From: JALYOC01 sp036675345
GTDB lineage: Bacteria > Myxococcota > Myxococcia > Myxococcales > Myxococcaceae
DNA length: 64,000 nucleotides
Assembly (NCBI GenBank): GCA_036675345.1
Contig: JAKFFE010000031.1
Span: forward strand, 62,001 to 126,000
Direction: 5' to 3'
The translations under genes were made by a program, and so were the position numbers. This document shows, piece by piece, positions 8,636 through 17,300 of the stretch; the stretch's first letter is position 1, and every line of letters begins with the position of its first letter. Below the pieces are notes generated by a model. It ran no database searches. It was not told where the DNA came from and saw only the letters and a program-made list of their open reading frames with translations.

Positions 8636-10003
8636 TCAGTCCTCGTCGGCCAGGGAGAACGCGGGCGGAGCGTCCGCTCGGGGCATCAGGTACTTCTCCG
8701 GGGGCGCGGTCATCAGGTCCACGGTGGGATCGATCATGAACGCGTACGGCCGGCCGTTGAGCGCCACCGAGCTGTAGGCGCGGATCTGGATCGGGCGGCC
8801 CAGGTCCCGGGTCATCTTCTCCCCCAGGTGGCGGGCGAACTGGACGATCATGTGCGGCCGGGTGGACATCTTCTGGACCTGCCGCCGGGTCAGGTGGCGT
8901 TCCAGCTCCAGCTCCACCCCCTGGCCGCTGCCTCCGTCCACCGCGAACAGGCGCAGGTCTCCGTTCTTGTTCCGCAGCTTCATGTGCCAGGAGAAGTTGT
9001 GGCCCTGCTCGGTCCAGTTGGCGTCGCCCGGGTAGAGCCAGTGGCGCAGCGGCACCAGGGCCTGCACGGTGAACCACAGCAGCAGCGCGGCGGTGATCGC
9101 GCGCTGGAAACGAGGGCCGGGAGGGCGGGAGGCGGGGACGTCCGGGGAGGGGACCGGATGGCCGAACCACAGCCGCTTGGCCTGGGCGATCACCCACCGG
9201 GGCCAGGAGGGTGGGTAGAACAGCGGGGTCACCGCCAGCATCAGCCAGGGGAAGATCCCGATCTGGAACATGTGCATGTTGGTGAGGTGGAACCCCACCG
9301 CCGCCAGGGTGGCCAGCAGCCGGGTCTTCTTCCACAGCAGCAGCGGCACGATCAGCAGATCGAAGAGCGCGCCGGAGAGGGCGAACAGCTGCGCGAACCA
9401 GCCATGCCCCGCCAGCGGGCGGGTCACCTCCCAGCCGGCCAGGAAGCTGGCGCCGGGGGCGCCGCTGAGCCAGTCCGGCTCCAGCTTGGCCAGCCCGCCG
9501 AAGAAGTAGACCAGCGCCAGCTGGCCCTGGATCAACAGCAGCGTCCAGCGGGGGGCGGTCTGCGCGCGCGGGGCCAGACCCCACCGGGCGTCCAGCGCCC
9601 ACAGCCGGCCGCCGGGGATGAACACCATCAAGAAGGACAGCAGGCAGATCAGGTACAGGTGGTTGAGGTACTGGGTCTCGTCCAGCAGGAAGACGTAGCT
9701 GATCCCCAGGGCGAAGGCCGCCGCGGCGTAGCGGTAGAACAGCCCCACCGCCATCAGCGCCGCGGCCACCGCCAGCAGCCCGAAGTGCCAGTACATCCCG
9801 TTCCCGGGCCAGGGCTGGACCCAGGAGAAGCCGGGGTAGGTGAAGTGGTAGGTGGGCTGGAGGTAGTAGCGCGCGATCCAGCCGTAGGCGACGTACCGGC
9901 CCACCTCCGCCAGCATCAGCACGCCCAACGCGAACCGGAACACCGCCAGCGAGGCGAGATCCACTGGCTGGAAGAGGCGCTTCACAAGAAGCGAGTTGAC
10001 CAC
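8636..10003 (-). CDS. HTTM (vitamin K-dependent gamma-carboxylase-like) membrane protein
   Basis: About 455 residues. The opening LFQPVDLASLAVFRFALGVL and later LLDETQYLNHLYLICLLSF match the HTTM domain shared by bacterial relatives of vitamin K-dependent gamma-carboxylase. Around ten hydrophobic helices occupy the first ~300 residues, and a soluble C-terminal domain of ~150 residues follows. The marker NHLYL, FFGGLAKLEPDWL and a HLTNMHMFQIG helix are visible. Enzymatic activity in bacteria is largely undefined. GTG 10003 is used here; GTG 9985 is an alternative. It is convergent with the channel fusion and divergent from the AlkD-like gene. Confidence 0.82.
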   Translation of the reverse strand: MVNSLLVKRLFQPVDLASLAVFRFALGVLMLAEVGRYVAYGWIARYYLQPTYHFTYPGFSWVQPWPGNGMYWHFGLLAVAAALMAVGLFYRYAAAAFALGISYVFLLDETQYLNHLYLICLLSFLMVFIPGGRLWALDARWGLAPRAQTAPRWTLLLIQGQLALVYFFGGLAKLEPDWLSGAPGASFLAGWEVTRPLAGHGWFAQLFALSGALFDLLIVPLLLWKKTRLLATLAAVGFHLTNMHMFQIGIFPWLMLAVTPLFYPPSWPRWVIAQAKRLWFGHPVPSPDVPASRPPGPRFQRAITAALLLWFTVQALVPLRHWLYPGDANWTEQGHNFSWHMKLRNKNGDLRLFAVDGGSGQGVELELERHLTRRQVQKMSTRPHMIVQFARHLGEKMTRDLGRPIQIRAYSSVALNGRPYAFMIDPTVDLMTAPPEKYLMPRADAPPAFSLADED

Positions 10004-10075
10004 GGAGCCGGCCCGCCGAACCAGCGGCCGTTGGCGGAGAGGAAGGGGTGGGGACCGGCGCCGATTTCGGTCAGC

Positions 10076-10837
10076 ATGGGCCTTCGCATGCGCACCCAGG
10101 CCCCAGCCCAGACCGCGGCACCAGAGTGGGTGGAAGCGCTCCGCGCCGGGCTGGCTCCGCTGGGGAACCCGGAACGGGCGGTGGCCGAGAAGCGGTACCT
10201 GAAGAGCGAGCTGCAGTTCCTGGGCACCGGAATGCCGGCGCTTCGCAAGTTCTCCGGACAGTTCCTCAAGGCGCATCCGCCGCTGGGGAGAGCGGACCTG
10301 CAGGCGCTGGCCAAGGCCCTGTTCGCCACCCAGGAGTTCGAGCTGAGGTCGGTGGGGATCGCGATCCTGGAGCGCCGGGAGGAGGTGCTGCTGCAAGCCG
10401 ATCTGCCCTGGTTGTTGGCGCTGGTCCGGGCCTCTCCCACCTGGGCCCATGTGGACTGGCTGGCGGTCAAGGTGATCGGTCCGGTGGTCGGTCGCTCCGG
10501 GCGGGAAGGGGCGCTCCTCCGGCGCTGGGCCCAGGACCCGGACCTGTGGGTGAGGCGGACCGCGTTGCTGGCGCAGCTGGACGTGCTCCGCCAGGGAGAA
10601 GGCGACTTCGAGCTGTTCGCCGAGCTGGCCGCGGGGATGATCCCGGAGAAGGTGTTCTGGATCCGCAAGGCGATCGGCTGGGTCCTGCGTGAGGTCACCA
10701 AGAAGCGCCCGGAGCGGGTGCACGCCTTTGTCCTCCAACACCTCCACACCCTCTCCGGGCTGACCTACCGGGAGGCGACCCGGAACCTTCCGCCGGCGCT
10801 CCAGCAGGATCTGGCCACCCGGAAGCAGGGGGGCTGA
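10076..10837 (+). CDS. AlkD-like DNA alkylation repair protein
   Basis: A 253-residue all-helical protein with the HEAT-like repeat pattern of AlkD DNA glycosylases. It shows KRYLKSELQFLGTGMPALR near the N-terminus, the aromatic WAHVDWLAVKVIGP segment that corresponds to the DNA-facing W-D region, and VFWIRKAIGWVLREVTKKRP near the end. AlkD excises positively charged 3- and 7-alkyl purines from DNA. The start is uncertain between ATG 10076 and ATG 10088. It diverges from the HTTM gene and is followed 45 nt later by the NAD(P)-binding protein. Confidence 0.85.
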   Translation: MGLRMRTQAPAQTAAPEWVEALRAGLAPLGNPERAVAEKRYLKSELQFLGTGMPALRKFSGQFLKAHPPLGRADLQALAKALFATQEFELRSVGIAILERREEVLLQADLPWLLALVRASPTWAHVDWLAVKVIGPVVGRSGREGALLRRWAQDPDLWVRRTALLAQLDVLRQGEGDFELFAELAAGMIPEKVFWIRKAIGWVLREVTKKRPERVHAFVLQHLHTLSGLTYREATRNLPPALQQDLATRKQGG

Positions 10838-10882
10838 GCCGGCCGCTTGCTTCCCTCGGACCTTCGGCCTACGCGAGGTTTC

Positions 10883-11509
10883 ATGAAGATCGCGGTGTTC
10901 GGTGGTTCGAGGGGAACTGGGAAGCTCGTGCTGAAGCAGGCCCTGTCGGCGGGGCACCAGCTCACGGTGTTCGCGCGCAATCCGGCGGTGATCGAACCCC
11001 ACCAGCAGGTGGAGGTGATCAAGGGCGACGTGTCCGAACCCTCCGAGGTGGAGCAGGCGGTGAAGGGGCAGGAGGCGGTGATCTTCTGCGTCGGTCCCAC
11101 CTCCCGGAAGGAGACCACCCCGGTGTGCACGATCGGGATCCGCCACGTGATCGCGGCGATGAAGCAGCACGGGGTGCGGCGGCTGGTGTTCCTCAGCGCC
11201 TGGGGCGCGGGAGACAGCCGCAACACCACCCCCTGGCTCTTCCAGAAGATGCTGGATCTGGTGGTGGGTGCGCCGATGCGCGACAAGACCTCGGCGGAGG
11301 AGGTGGTCCAGCACAGCGGGCTGGACTGGGTGATCGTCCGGCCCGGTGGGCTGACCGACAAGCCCGGGCGTCGGACCTGGCGAGCGGTGGTGGGCACGAG
11401 CGAGAAGCGCCCCAGCAGCATGGTCTCCCGCGAGGACGTGGCCGCCTTCCTGCTCACCCAGGTCAGCGACCCGACCTACCTGCGCCAGGCGCCGGTGATC
11501 GGCTACTGA
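10883..11509 (+). CDS. NAD(P)H-binding atypical SDR protein
   Basis: A 208-residue Rossmann-fold protein. The nucleotide-binding motif FGGSRGTGK is at residues 6-14, followed by VFARNPA (phosphate-recognising Arg) and IKGDVSEP. Later segments LVFLSAWGAG and DWVIVRPGGLTD match atypical short-chain dehydrogenases of the NmrA/biliverdin-reductase-B type. A GAGG lies 8 nt before the ATG. The substrate is unknown. The stop is separated by a single base from the end of the convergent FliB-like gene. Confidence 0.85.
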   Translation: MKIAVFGGSRGTGKLVLKQALSAGHQLTVFARNPAVIEPHQQVEVIKGDVSEPSEVEQAVKGQEAVIFCVGPTSRKETTPVCTIGIRHVIAAMKQHGVRRLVFLSAWGAGDSRNTTPWLFQKMLDLVVGAPMRDKTSAEEVVQHSGLDWVIVRPGGLTDKPGRRTWRAVVGTSEKRPSSMVSREDVAAFLLTQVSDPTYLRQAPVIGY

Positions 11510-11510
11510 C

Positions 11511-12779
11511 TCAGCAGTAGGCCAGCAGCAGTCGGAGCCGGCCGGCGGTGTCCGTCCCCAAAGCCTCGGGGCTCAGCTGCTCCTCCAGGGTCTCCATCAG
11601 CCCGTGGGTGCTGCCCAGCCGGCGGGAGACGATCTGCAGGGTGTCGATCAGGGCCGGGGTGAACCCGGACTCCTGGGGCAGGCCGTCCGGTCGTTCCAGC
11701 AGCGCCACCACCGTCGGGTGGGCGATGAGGATGATCCGGATCGCCGCCAGCTCCAGGCCCAGGCCGAACAGATGGGCGGAGAGGGAGCGGGACTGGGTGA
11801 ACCACATCCGGCGCCACTCGTTCTGCAGGTAGCGGCGCAGGGCGCCCTCCAGGGCCGGGCCCACCCTCGCCTCCAGCGCCTGGTTGCGGTGCTGGTACTC
11901 CGAGGCCAGCGCGGAGAACAGGGCGTCGTCGGAGCCGCTGGGCAACGCCTGGTGGTACGAGGCCAGCGAGGCATCCAGCAGCTGGGTGAACCGCCGGGAA
12001 CCCCCGTCCCGCAGGTGCATCAGCAGTCCGAACAGGATCTGCGCGCCCAGCGTCCGGTCGCTCTCCGTGGCCTGCCCCAGCCAGCGGGTGGTGGGCGCGG
12101 CCGCCGTCTTCCCCAGAAAACGCTGGGAGGCGGCGGACCACACCTGCTGATCGACCCGGGGACTGTGGCGATGGAAGGTCTCCTCCACCGAGGAGGCGAA
12201 ACGGCCCAGCACCGCCAGGCGTTGGCGGGCCGGACCGGGGGCGGCCAGCACCCGATCTCCCAGCCGCAGCACCTGATTGCGACGCTGGGTGTAGGGGGTG
12301 GGAGCGGGGCGGGGGCCGGGCGCGGGGATGCGGGCCACCGAGTCGCCGGGCACCTCCACCAGCACCAGGGCGTCGCTCTCGGTGACCAGGCTGCGGGCGA
12401 TCTCCGGGCAGCCGGCGGTGCCGCGCAGCTCCACGTGGTCCTCATAGTAGGAGAGGGTCCGCGGGTAGAGGGCGCAGGCATCCGGGACCCCGTCCTGTCC
12501 CTTCCGTTTGATCAGGGCGCAGAGCTTGTCCGCGTCCAGGAAGCTGCAGCCCTCTCCCTGCTGGAGCGAGGCCACCGCTCCCTCTCCGTCCTCCTCCGGG
12601 TGGATCGCCAGCTTCCTTCGCGCCCGCAGGGTCCGGGAGGTGCCGACCGCCGCGTCCACCCTGGCCAGATCGGGTGGCTCCAGCCGGACCACGAACCCCG
12701 CACAGCAGGTGTCGGGACAGGTCTCGCCCAGACAGCGGAAGCGGGCCAGGGACTGCGGTGCATAGAGCGGTTGGGCCAT
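11511..12779 (-). CDS. FliB-like lysine N-methylase / YkgJ-type cysteine-cluster protein
   Basis: A 422-residue protein. The N-terminal Cys cluster FRCLGETCPDTCCAGF (Cys 16, 21, 25, 26) is followed by more Cys (GCSFLDADKLCALI and DACALYPR). This is the arrangement of flagellin lysine-N-methylase FliB and the YkgJ family, which use a Fe-S cluster. The remaining ~280 residues are helical. A paralogue lies at 27993-29159. No flagellar gene is in the window, so the substrate may be another protein (inference). ATG 12779 gives a start typical of the family; a strong hairpin lies just upstream. Confidence 0.85.
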   Translation of the reverse strand: MAQPLYAPQSLARFRCLGETCPDTCCAGFVVRLEPPDLARVDAAVGTSRTLRARRKLAIHPEEDGEGAVASLQQGEGCSFLDADKLCALIKRKGQDGVPDACALYPRTLSYYEDHVELRGTAGCPEIARSLVTESDALVLVEVPGDSVARIPAPGPRPAPTPYTQRRNQVLRLGDRVLAAPGPARQRLAVLGRFASSVEETFHRHSPRVDQQVWSAASQRFLGKTAAAPTTRWLGQATESDRTLGAQILFGLLMHLRDGGSRRFTQLLDASLASYHQALPSGSDDALFSALASEYQHRNQALEARVGPALEGALRRYLQNEWRRMWFTQSRSLSAHLFGLGLELAAIRIILIAHPTVVALLERPDGLPQESGFTPALIDTLQIVSRRLGSTHGLMETLEEQLSPEALGTDTAGRLRLLLAYC

Positions 12780-12786
12780 GGAACAC

Positions 12787-12819
12787 GAAGGGCCCCGGAC
12801 AGGGAATCCGGAGCCCTTC
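12787..12819 (-). terminator. Strong stem-loop between VOC and FliB-like genes
   Basis: Two 13-nt arms with a single mismatch enclose a 7-nt loop (GAAGGGC..CCGGA pairing with TCCGGAGCCCTTC). No T-run follows on the minus strand. It may terminate the VOC transcript or structure the leader of the FliB-like gene 8 nt downstream. Confidence 0.45.
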
Positions 12820-12889
12820 AAACCTTCTCAGAATGTGGCCGGCATGGCACCCGCGAAGAGCGCGCTCGCTGGCCCCGGAGGCAAGGGGG

Positions 12890-13516
12890 CTACGCCCGGG
12901 CGCCGCCGGGAGGACCGGACTGAACCGGGTTGGTCTCGCCGGGGGCCCCCATGCTGGCCATCTGCTTGGCGAAGGCGTCGGTGGCCGCCGCCATCTGGCG
13001 CGGGGTGAGGTCCTTCTGGTGGGTGGCGATGCTCCAGTAGTGGCCGTAGGGGTCCTGCACCTCCCCCACCCGGTCCCCCCAGAACATGTCCGCCACCGGC
13101 ATCGACGGCTTGCCCCCCGCGGCCACCGCCCGGTTGAACAGCGCGTCGCAGTCCTTCACGTAGATCATGAAGCCGGTGGGGGAGGGGTGGGCGGCGGTGG
13201 AGGGGCCGCGGCCGCCGGTCATCGCGTCGTTGATGTACAGGACCGAGTCGCCGATCTGGAACTCGGCGTGCCAGATCCGGCCGTCGGGACCGACGGTGCG
13301 GTTCTTCTCCTTGGCACCCAGGGCGCGCTTGTAGAACTCCAGGGCGCCGGCGGCGTCGCTCACCACCAGGTTGGGGGTCACCGTGCCCAGGCCCTTGGGG
13401 ACCGGCGCCACCTTGCGGGTGACTGACTTCGCCCTGGCCTTCACCTTCGCCCGCGCCGAGCTGGCCTTGGCCTTGAGCTTCTGGGTGACCTTCTTCAACG
13501 CCTTCTTGGCAGCCAT
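12890..13516 (-). CDS. VOC/glyoxalase-like protein with histone H1-like N-terminal tail
   Basis: A 208-residue protein. Residues 1-40 are almost only Lys, Ala, Arg, Val and Ser, like the C-terminal tails of histone H1 and bacterial AlgP/Hc1 proteins. From residue 44 follows a PhnB-type VOC domain: VTPNLVVSDAAGALEFYKRA, EFQIGDSVLYIND, then GDRVGEVQDPYGHYWSIATH. The last ~35 residues are a helical tail. An AGAGGGGG ribosome site precedes ATG 13516, which supports the tail being translated. The VOC part is close to PhnB-like proteins of unknown activity. The basic tail may bind DNA or RNA (inference). Confidence 0.85.
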   Translation of the reverse strand: MAAKKALKKVTQKLKAKASSARAKVKARAKSVTRKVAPVPKGLGTVTPNLVVSDAAGALEFYKRALGAKEKNRTVGPDGRIWHAEFQIGDSVLYINDAMTGGRGPSTAAHPSPTGFMIYVKDCDALFNRAVAAGGKPSMPVADMFWGDRVGEVQDPYGHYWSIATHQKDLTPRQMAAATDAFAKQMASMGAPGETNPVQSGPPGGARA

Positions 13517-13590
13517 GTGCTTCCCCCTCTGGATCACTCCAGGTCCTGCGTGGTGGAGGCGCGTATCCGGGCACCGAAGGCGCGGAGGCG

Positions 13591-14277
13591 TCAAGAGGGT
13601 CGGAGGGGATCGTCCAGATGGAAACCGCGGGCGGCGCTCCAGCGCAGCCGCTGCGCCTTCTCTGCCCGCTTGCGCGACAGCTCCACCCCGATCGCGGACA
13701 GCTCCAGCGCGTTGGCCACCGCCAGCACGCTGCCCTGGCCGCAGAAGGGATCGATGATCGTCCGGGTGGCGGTGTGGTCGCGCACGTACCGGCAGGCGGC
13801 GACGCAGGCCTCCGCCCCCATCGCCCGGGCCCAGGTCATCTCCCCCAGCGCGGAGAGGACATCCGGGGTCGAGCGCCCCGGATCCGCGCGCAGCCCCCGG
13901 GAGAAGGCCAGCAGGTGGGCGTAGGCCGGCCGCCCGAAGGTGGTGGTCCCCGGCGGTGCGCGGCAGACGATCTTGTGCCACAGCAACTCGGCCCCGGCCT
14001 CCTCCGCGCCGCGGCTGACCAGGTAGCCCTTGTCCACCCAGGCCCCGTCCTTCTTGATGTCGGTCTGGAAGAAGATCGCCACTCCGTCCTCGGGGGTGAG
14101 GGTCACGATCCGCTCCGCGGTCCCGCGGAACCAGCGCTTCCACTCCGCGAGGGGGGTGTTTCCCAGCTCCGAGACGTCCGGCAGCGAGGTGATGAACGAG
14201 CACCCGGTCTGGACCGCGGCGCCCGCCAGCCAGGTGTTGGCGTCTTCACAGAGGACGGTGCGCGCAGGGCCAGTCAC
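13591..14277 (-). CDS. SAM-dependent methyltransferase
   Basis: A 228-residue protein. The SAM-binding motif I, IIDPFCGQGSVLAVANALE, sits near residue 168, followed by the acidic strand IGVELSRKRAEKA. Motif I therefore lies in the C-terminal half, as in circularly permuted DNA/RNA methyltransferases. An N-terminal D-V-S-E-L block could hold the catalytic motif. The GTG start at 14277 has a TAGGAA -10 box 6 nt upstream and no ribosome site. The substrate (nucleic acid or other) is not known. The VOC gene follows 74 nt downstream. Confidence 0.78.
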   Translation of the reverse strand: MTGPARTVLCEDANTWLAGAAVQTGCSFITSLPDVSELGNTPLAEWKRWFRGTAERIVTLTPEDGVAIFFQTDIKKDGAWVDKGYLVSRGAEEAGAELLWHKIVCRAPPGTTTFGRPAYAHLLAFSRGLRADPGRSTPDVLSALGEMTWARAMGAEACVAACRYVRDHTATRTIIDPFCGQGSVLAVANALELSAIGVELSRKRAEKAQRLRWSAARGFHLDDPLRPS

Positions 14278-14283
14278 CCCGGC

Positions 14284-14289
14284 TTCCTA
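14284..14289 (-). promoter_or_regulatory. -10 element (TAGGAA), leaderless start
   Basis: TAGGAA on the minus strand ends 6 nt before the GTG of the methyltransferase gene (14277). Confidence 0.5.
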
Positions 14290-14385
14290 CCGCGCGAGCG
14301 GTTGTCTCCTCATTCCCAAATTCTGAGACATCGCTAACCCGTATTAAATCGGCTTCCGCGACAACTTTTATCGAGTGGCCCGGAA

Positions 14386-14391
14386 TATAAA
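14386..14391 (+). promoter_or_regulatory. -10 element (TATAAA), leaderless start
   Basis: TATAAA ends 6 nt before ATG 14398 in an unusually A/T-rich intergenic patch. It is the best -10 match in the window and predicts a leaderless mRNA for the 1308-residue protein. Confidence 0.65.
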
Positions 14392-14397
14392 TCACCC

Positions 14398-17300
14398 ATG
14401 GCCATCCGAAACGATCCCAACCTCACCCCCGCGCTTGGCACCCTGTCTCCGACCTCCGGTTCCACTGAGAGCCGGCCGCAGGATGGGGCGAAGCTGCCGC
14501 GGACCGGGGAGGGGGCCAGGGCGCTGGCCGCGGGCGCGCGCTTCGAGCTGTGGGGCCAGGACTCCGGCGGCGGCGCCAAGCTGGACGTCCGCAAGCTGGA
14601 CAGCGATCGGATCGAGGTCGCGCTGGATGGATCGAAGAAGGGGGACAAGAAGGTCTTCGTCCTCGATCTGAAGAACCCCTCCGCGCAGCGCGCCTTCGAG
14701 GACCTGGTCCGCTTCCGCGCCACCAAGGCGGAGCTGATGGCCACCACCCCCAAGACCTCCGGGGTGGTGGAGGGCGGGGCTGCCAACGTGGTGGCCACTG
14801 CCCAGACGCCGGCGGCGAACAAGGTGAAGGTCTCCGGCGGGGCCAACCAGCAGACCACCACCGACGAGGCGGGCACCAAGGAGCGCACCCGCACCCTCTC
14901 CGGGACGATCGGCTCGGACGGCGGATCGCAGCTGAAGGTGACCGGGAAGCAGACCACCCAGACCGGCGCCACCGGCCGCAGCGACACCCTGTCCCTGGGC
15001 GCGGACGGCAAGCTGCAGACCAGCAAGACCTCCGGGGAGACCACCTTCCAGGGCACGGTGGCGGGCACCGGCAGCTACAGCCACACCACGCTCAAGGATC
15101 CCAACGGGGTGAAGCTGGGGACGGTGACCGACAAGAACGGCTCGCTGACCGTGGGAGGCTCGGTGGCGGACACCACCGGCCCGGACCAGTTCTCCGCCTC
15201 CGCCTCGCACCAGATCAGCGGAGGGATCAAGCAGGAGACCTCGGCGGCCGGGAAGACCACCACCCACAGCCAGGGCTCGCAGACCCAGGTGGCGGTCAGT
15301 GGCCAGACCCAGCAGGGGGAGACCGTGTTCTCCGGCGGCGCCTCGCTGGAGCAGAAGCACGGCTCCTCCCAGGCGGTGGGCCCGGACGGGGTGCGGACCA
15401 TCACCAGCCAGTCCTCCCAGGCCCAGGGCAACCTGGGGGTGAAGGACAGCACCGGGGCCACCCAGTACTCGGCGCAGGTCAGCGGCGGGAAGACCCAGGG
15501 CACCACCGTCAACACCGGGCCGGAGGGGACCACCGTCACCCAGAAGAACGGTTCCACCCTCCAGGGCCAGGGATCGCTGCAGCACACCTCCGGGGAGGTG
15601 GTGGCCTCCGCCCAGGTGGGCGGCGAGCGCTCGAACCAGGTGGTGCAGATCCGCGATGCGAAGGGCGGGGTGTTCACCACCACCACCCAGACCCAGGGGG
15701 GCAGCCTCGCCGGAGGGATCAAGGACGAGACCGGCCCCGATGGCTTCCGCGCCAATGGTGGCCTCGAGCAGTCCAGGACCACCGTCACCACCCAGGGCCC
15801 GGATGGCCTGAACGTGAACACCACCACCACCGGCAAGGGGACGCTGGGCGGCGGGATCAACCGCGGCGAGACCCAGGTGGGGGTGGACCTGGTCCGGCAG
15901 TGGCAGGAGGTCTCCGGTCGCGACGGCAAGGGCCTCCGCACCCAGACCGGCACCCTGACCCAGGAGCTGGATCTGACCACCGCCTTCGCTGGCGAGCGGA
16001 AGGTGGGCTTCTCGCGGGACACCGCCAAGGAGTACGCGCTGGCCCTGCCCGCCACCTCCACCGGGAACCCGGCGCTGCCCACCACCTCCGGGACCGCGCT
16101 GGCGCTGCCGGAGGGCGCGACCTTCTCGATGAAGTCCACCGGGAAGATGGGGATCGCCGGGGAGGCGGACGGCTTCAAGGCCGGCATCTCCGGAGAGCGG
16201 GCGGTGGAGATCAAGATCGCGCGCGGCGCCGGATCGACCGTGAACGCGGTGGTGGACTTCACCGGCAAGGCGCAGAACTCGCAGGGGTTCGATCGCACCT
16301 TCGGTGACGAGAAGGGGGTGGCGGTGACGGTGGGCGTCTCGCGCAATGCCCAGAAGATCGAGAACCGGGTCGACCAGTTCCAGCTGGATCTGAGCAAGCC
16401 GGCGCACCAGGCGGCCTACGACGCGCTGCTGCGCGGGAACCTGGCCCCGGCCCAGGCCCTGTCCACCAGCACCACCGTGCAGGAGGCCCGCACCACCGAG
16501 CTGAAGGGCAAGCTGGGGATCGCCTACGACCAGCTGGGCGCCAGCGTGGAGCTGTTCCGCCGCGACGCCGGCCCCAACGAGCCGGCGATCCAGGGAGACC
16601 CGGTCCGCAAGGCGGCCACCGAGGCCCTGCAGGCCCAGGGCAAGGACGTGCGCTGGATCGAGAAGGGCGGGGCCTACGAGCTGGGCGGCGGACACTCCGG
16701 GTCGATCGGCACCGGGATCGGCCTCAGCTACGGCTTCGAGGCCAAGAAGGCGCTGGAGTGGCGGTCGATGGGGCCGCGCGCGGACGGTCAGGGCGGAGCG
16801 TCCGGGCTGGCGATGACCGCCCAGGACGCCCAGGCGATGGCCACCGGCTCCGAGTTCCAGATGCGGGGCACCGCCAACATCAGCGGCAAGGCCGGGGTGC
16901 TGGCCGGCTGGCAGGCCGGAGTTCCGGGGGTGAAGGTCACCGCCGGGGTGGGCTTCGAGGTGCAGCGGGGCAAGCAGGTGGAGATGAACGTCCAGGTGAA
17001 GAAGCTGGACGCCACCACCGTGCAGGTCCGGCTGGATGAGCTGGAGAAGACCGAGAAGGGCCGGGAGTTCGCGGCCAAGCTGGGCGCGGAGATCAACGGC
17101 GCGGAGCTGGCGGCGGCGGGCGGGTCGATCCTGGCGGTGCTGGCCAAGAAGCCGGAGCTGGCCGCCAAGCTGGCGGACACCAAGAAGGCGCTCTCCGCGG
17201 AGTTCGCGATCGGCTCTTCCAAGTCCAACTCCGAGGGCAAGGGGCTGACCTTCACCCTCGATCTGTCCAGGCCGGAGGCCAAGGCGGCCTACGAGAAGCT

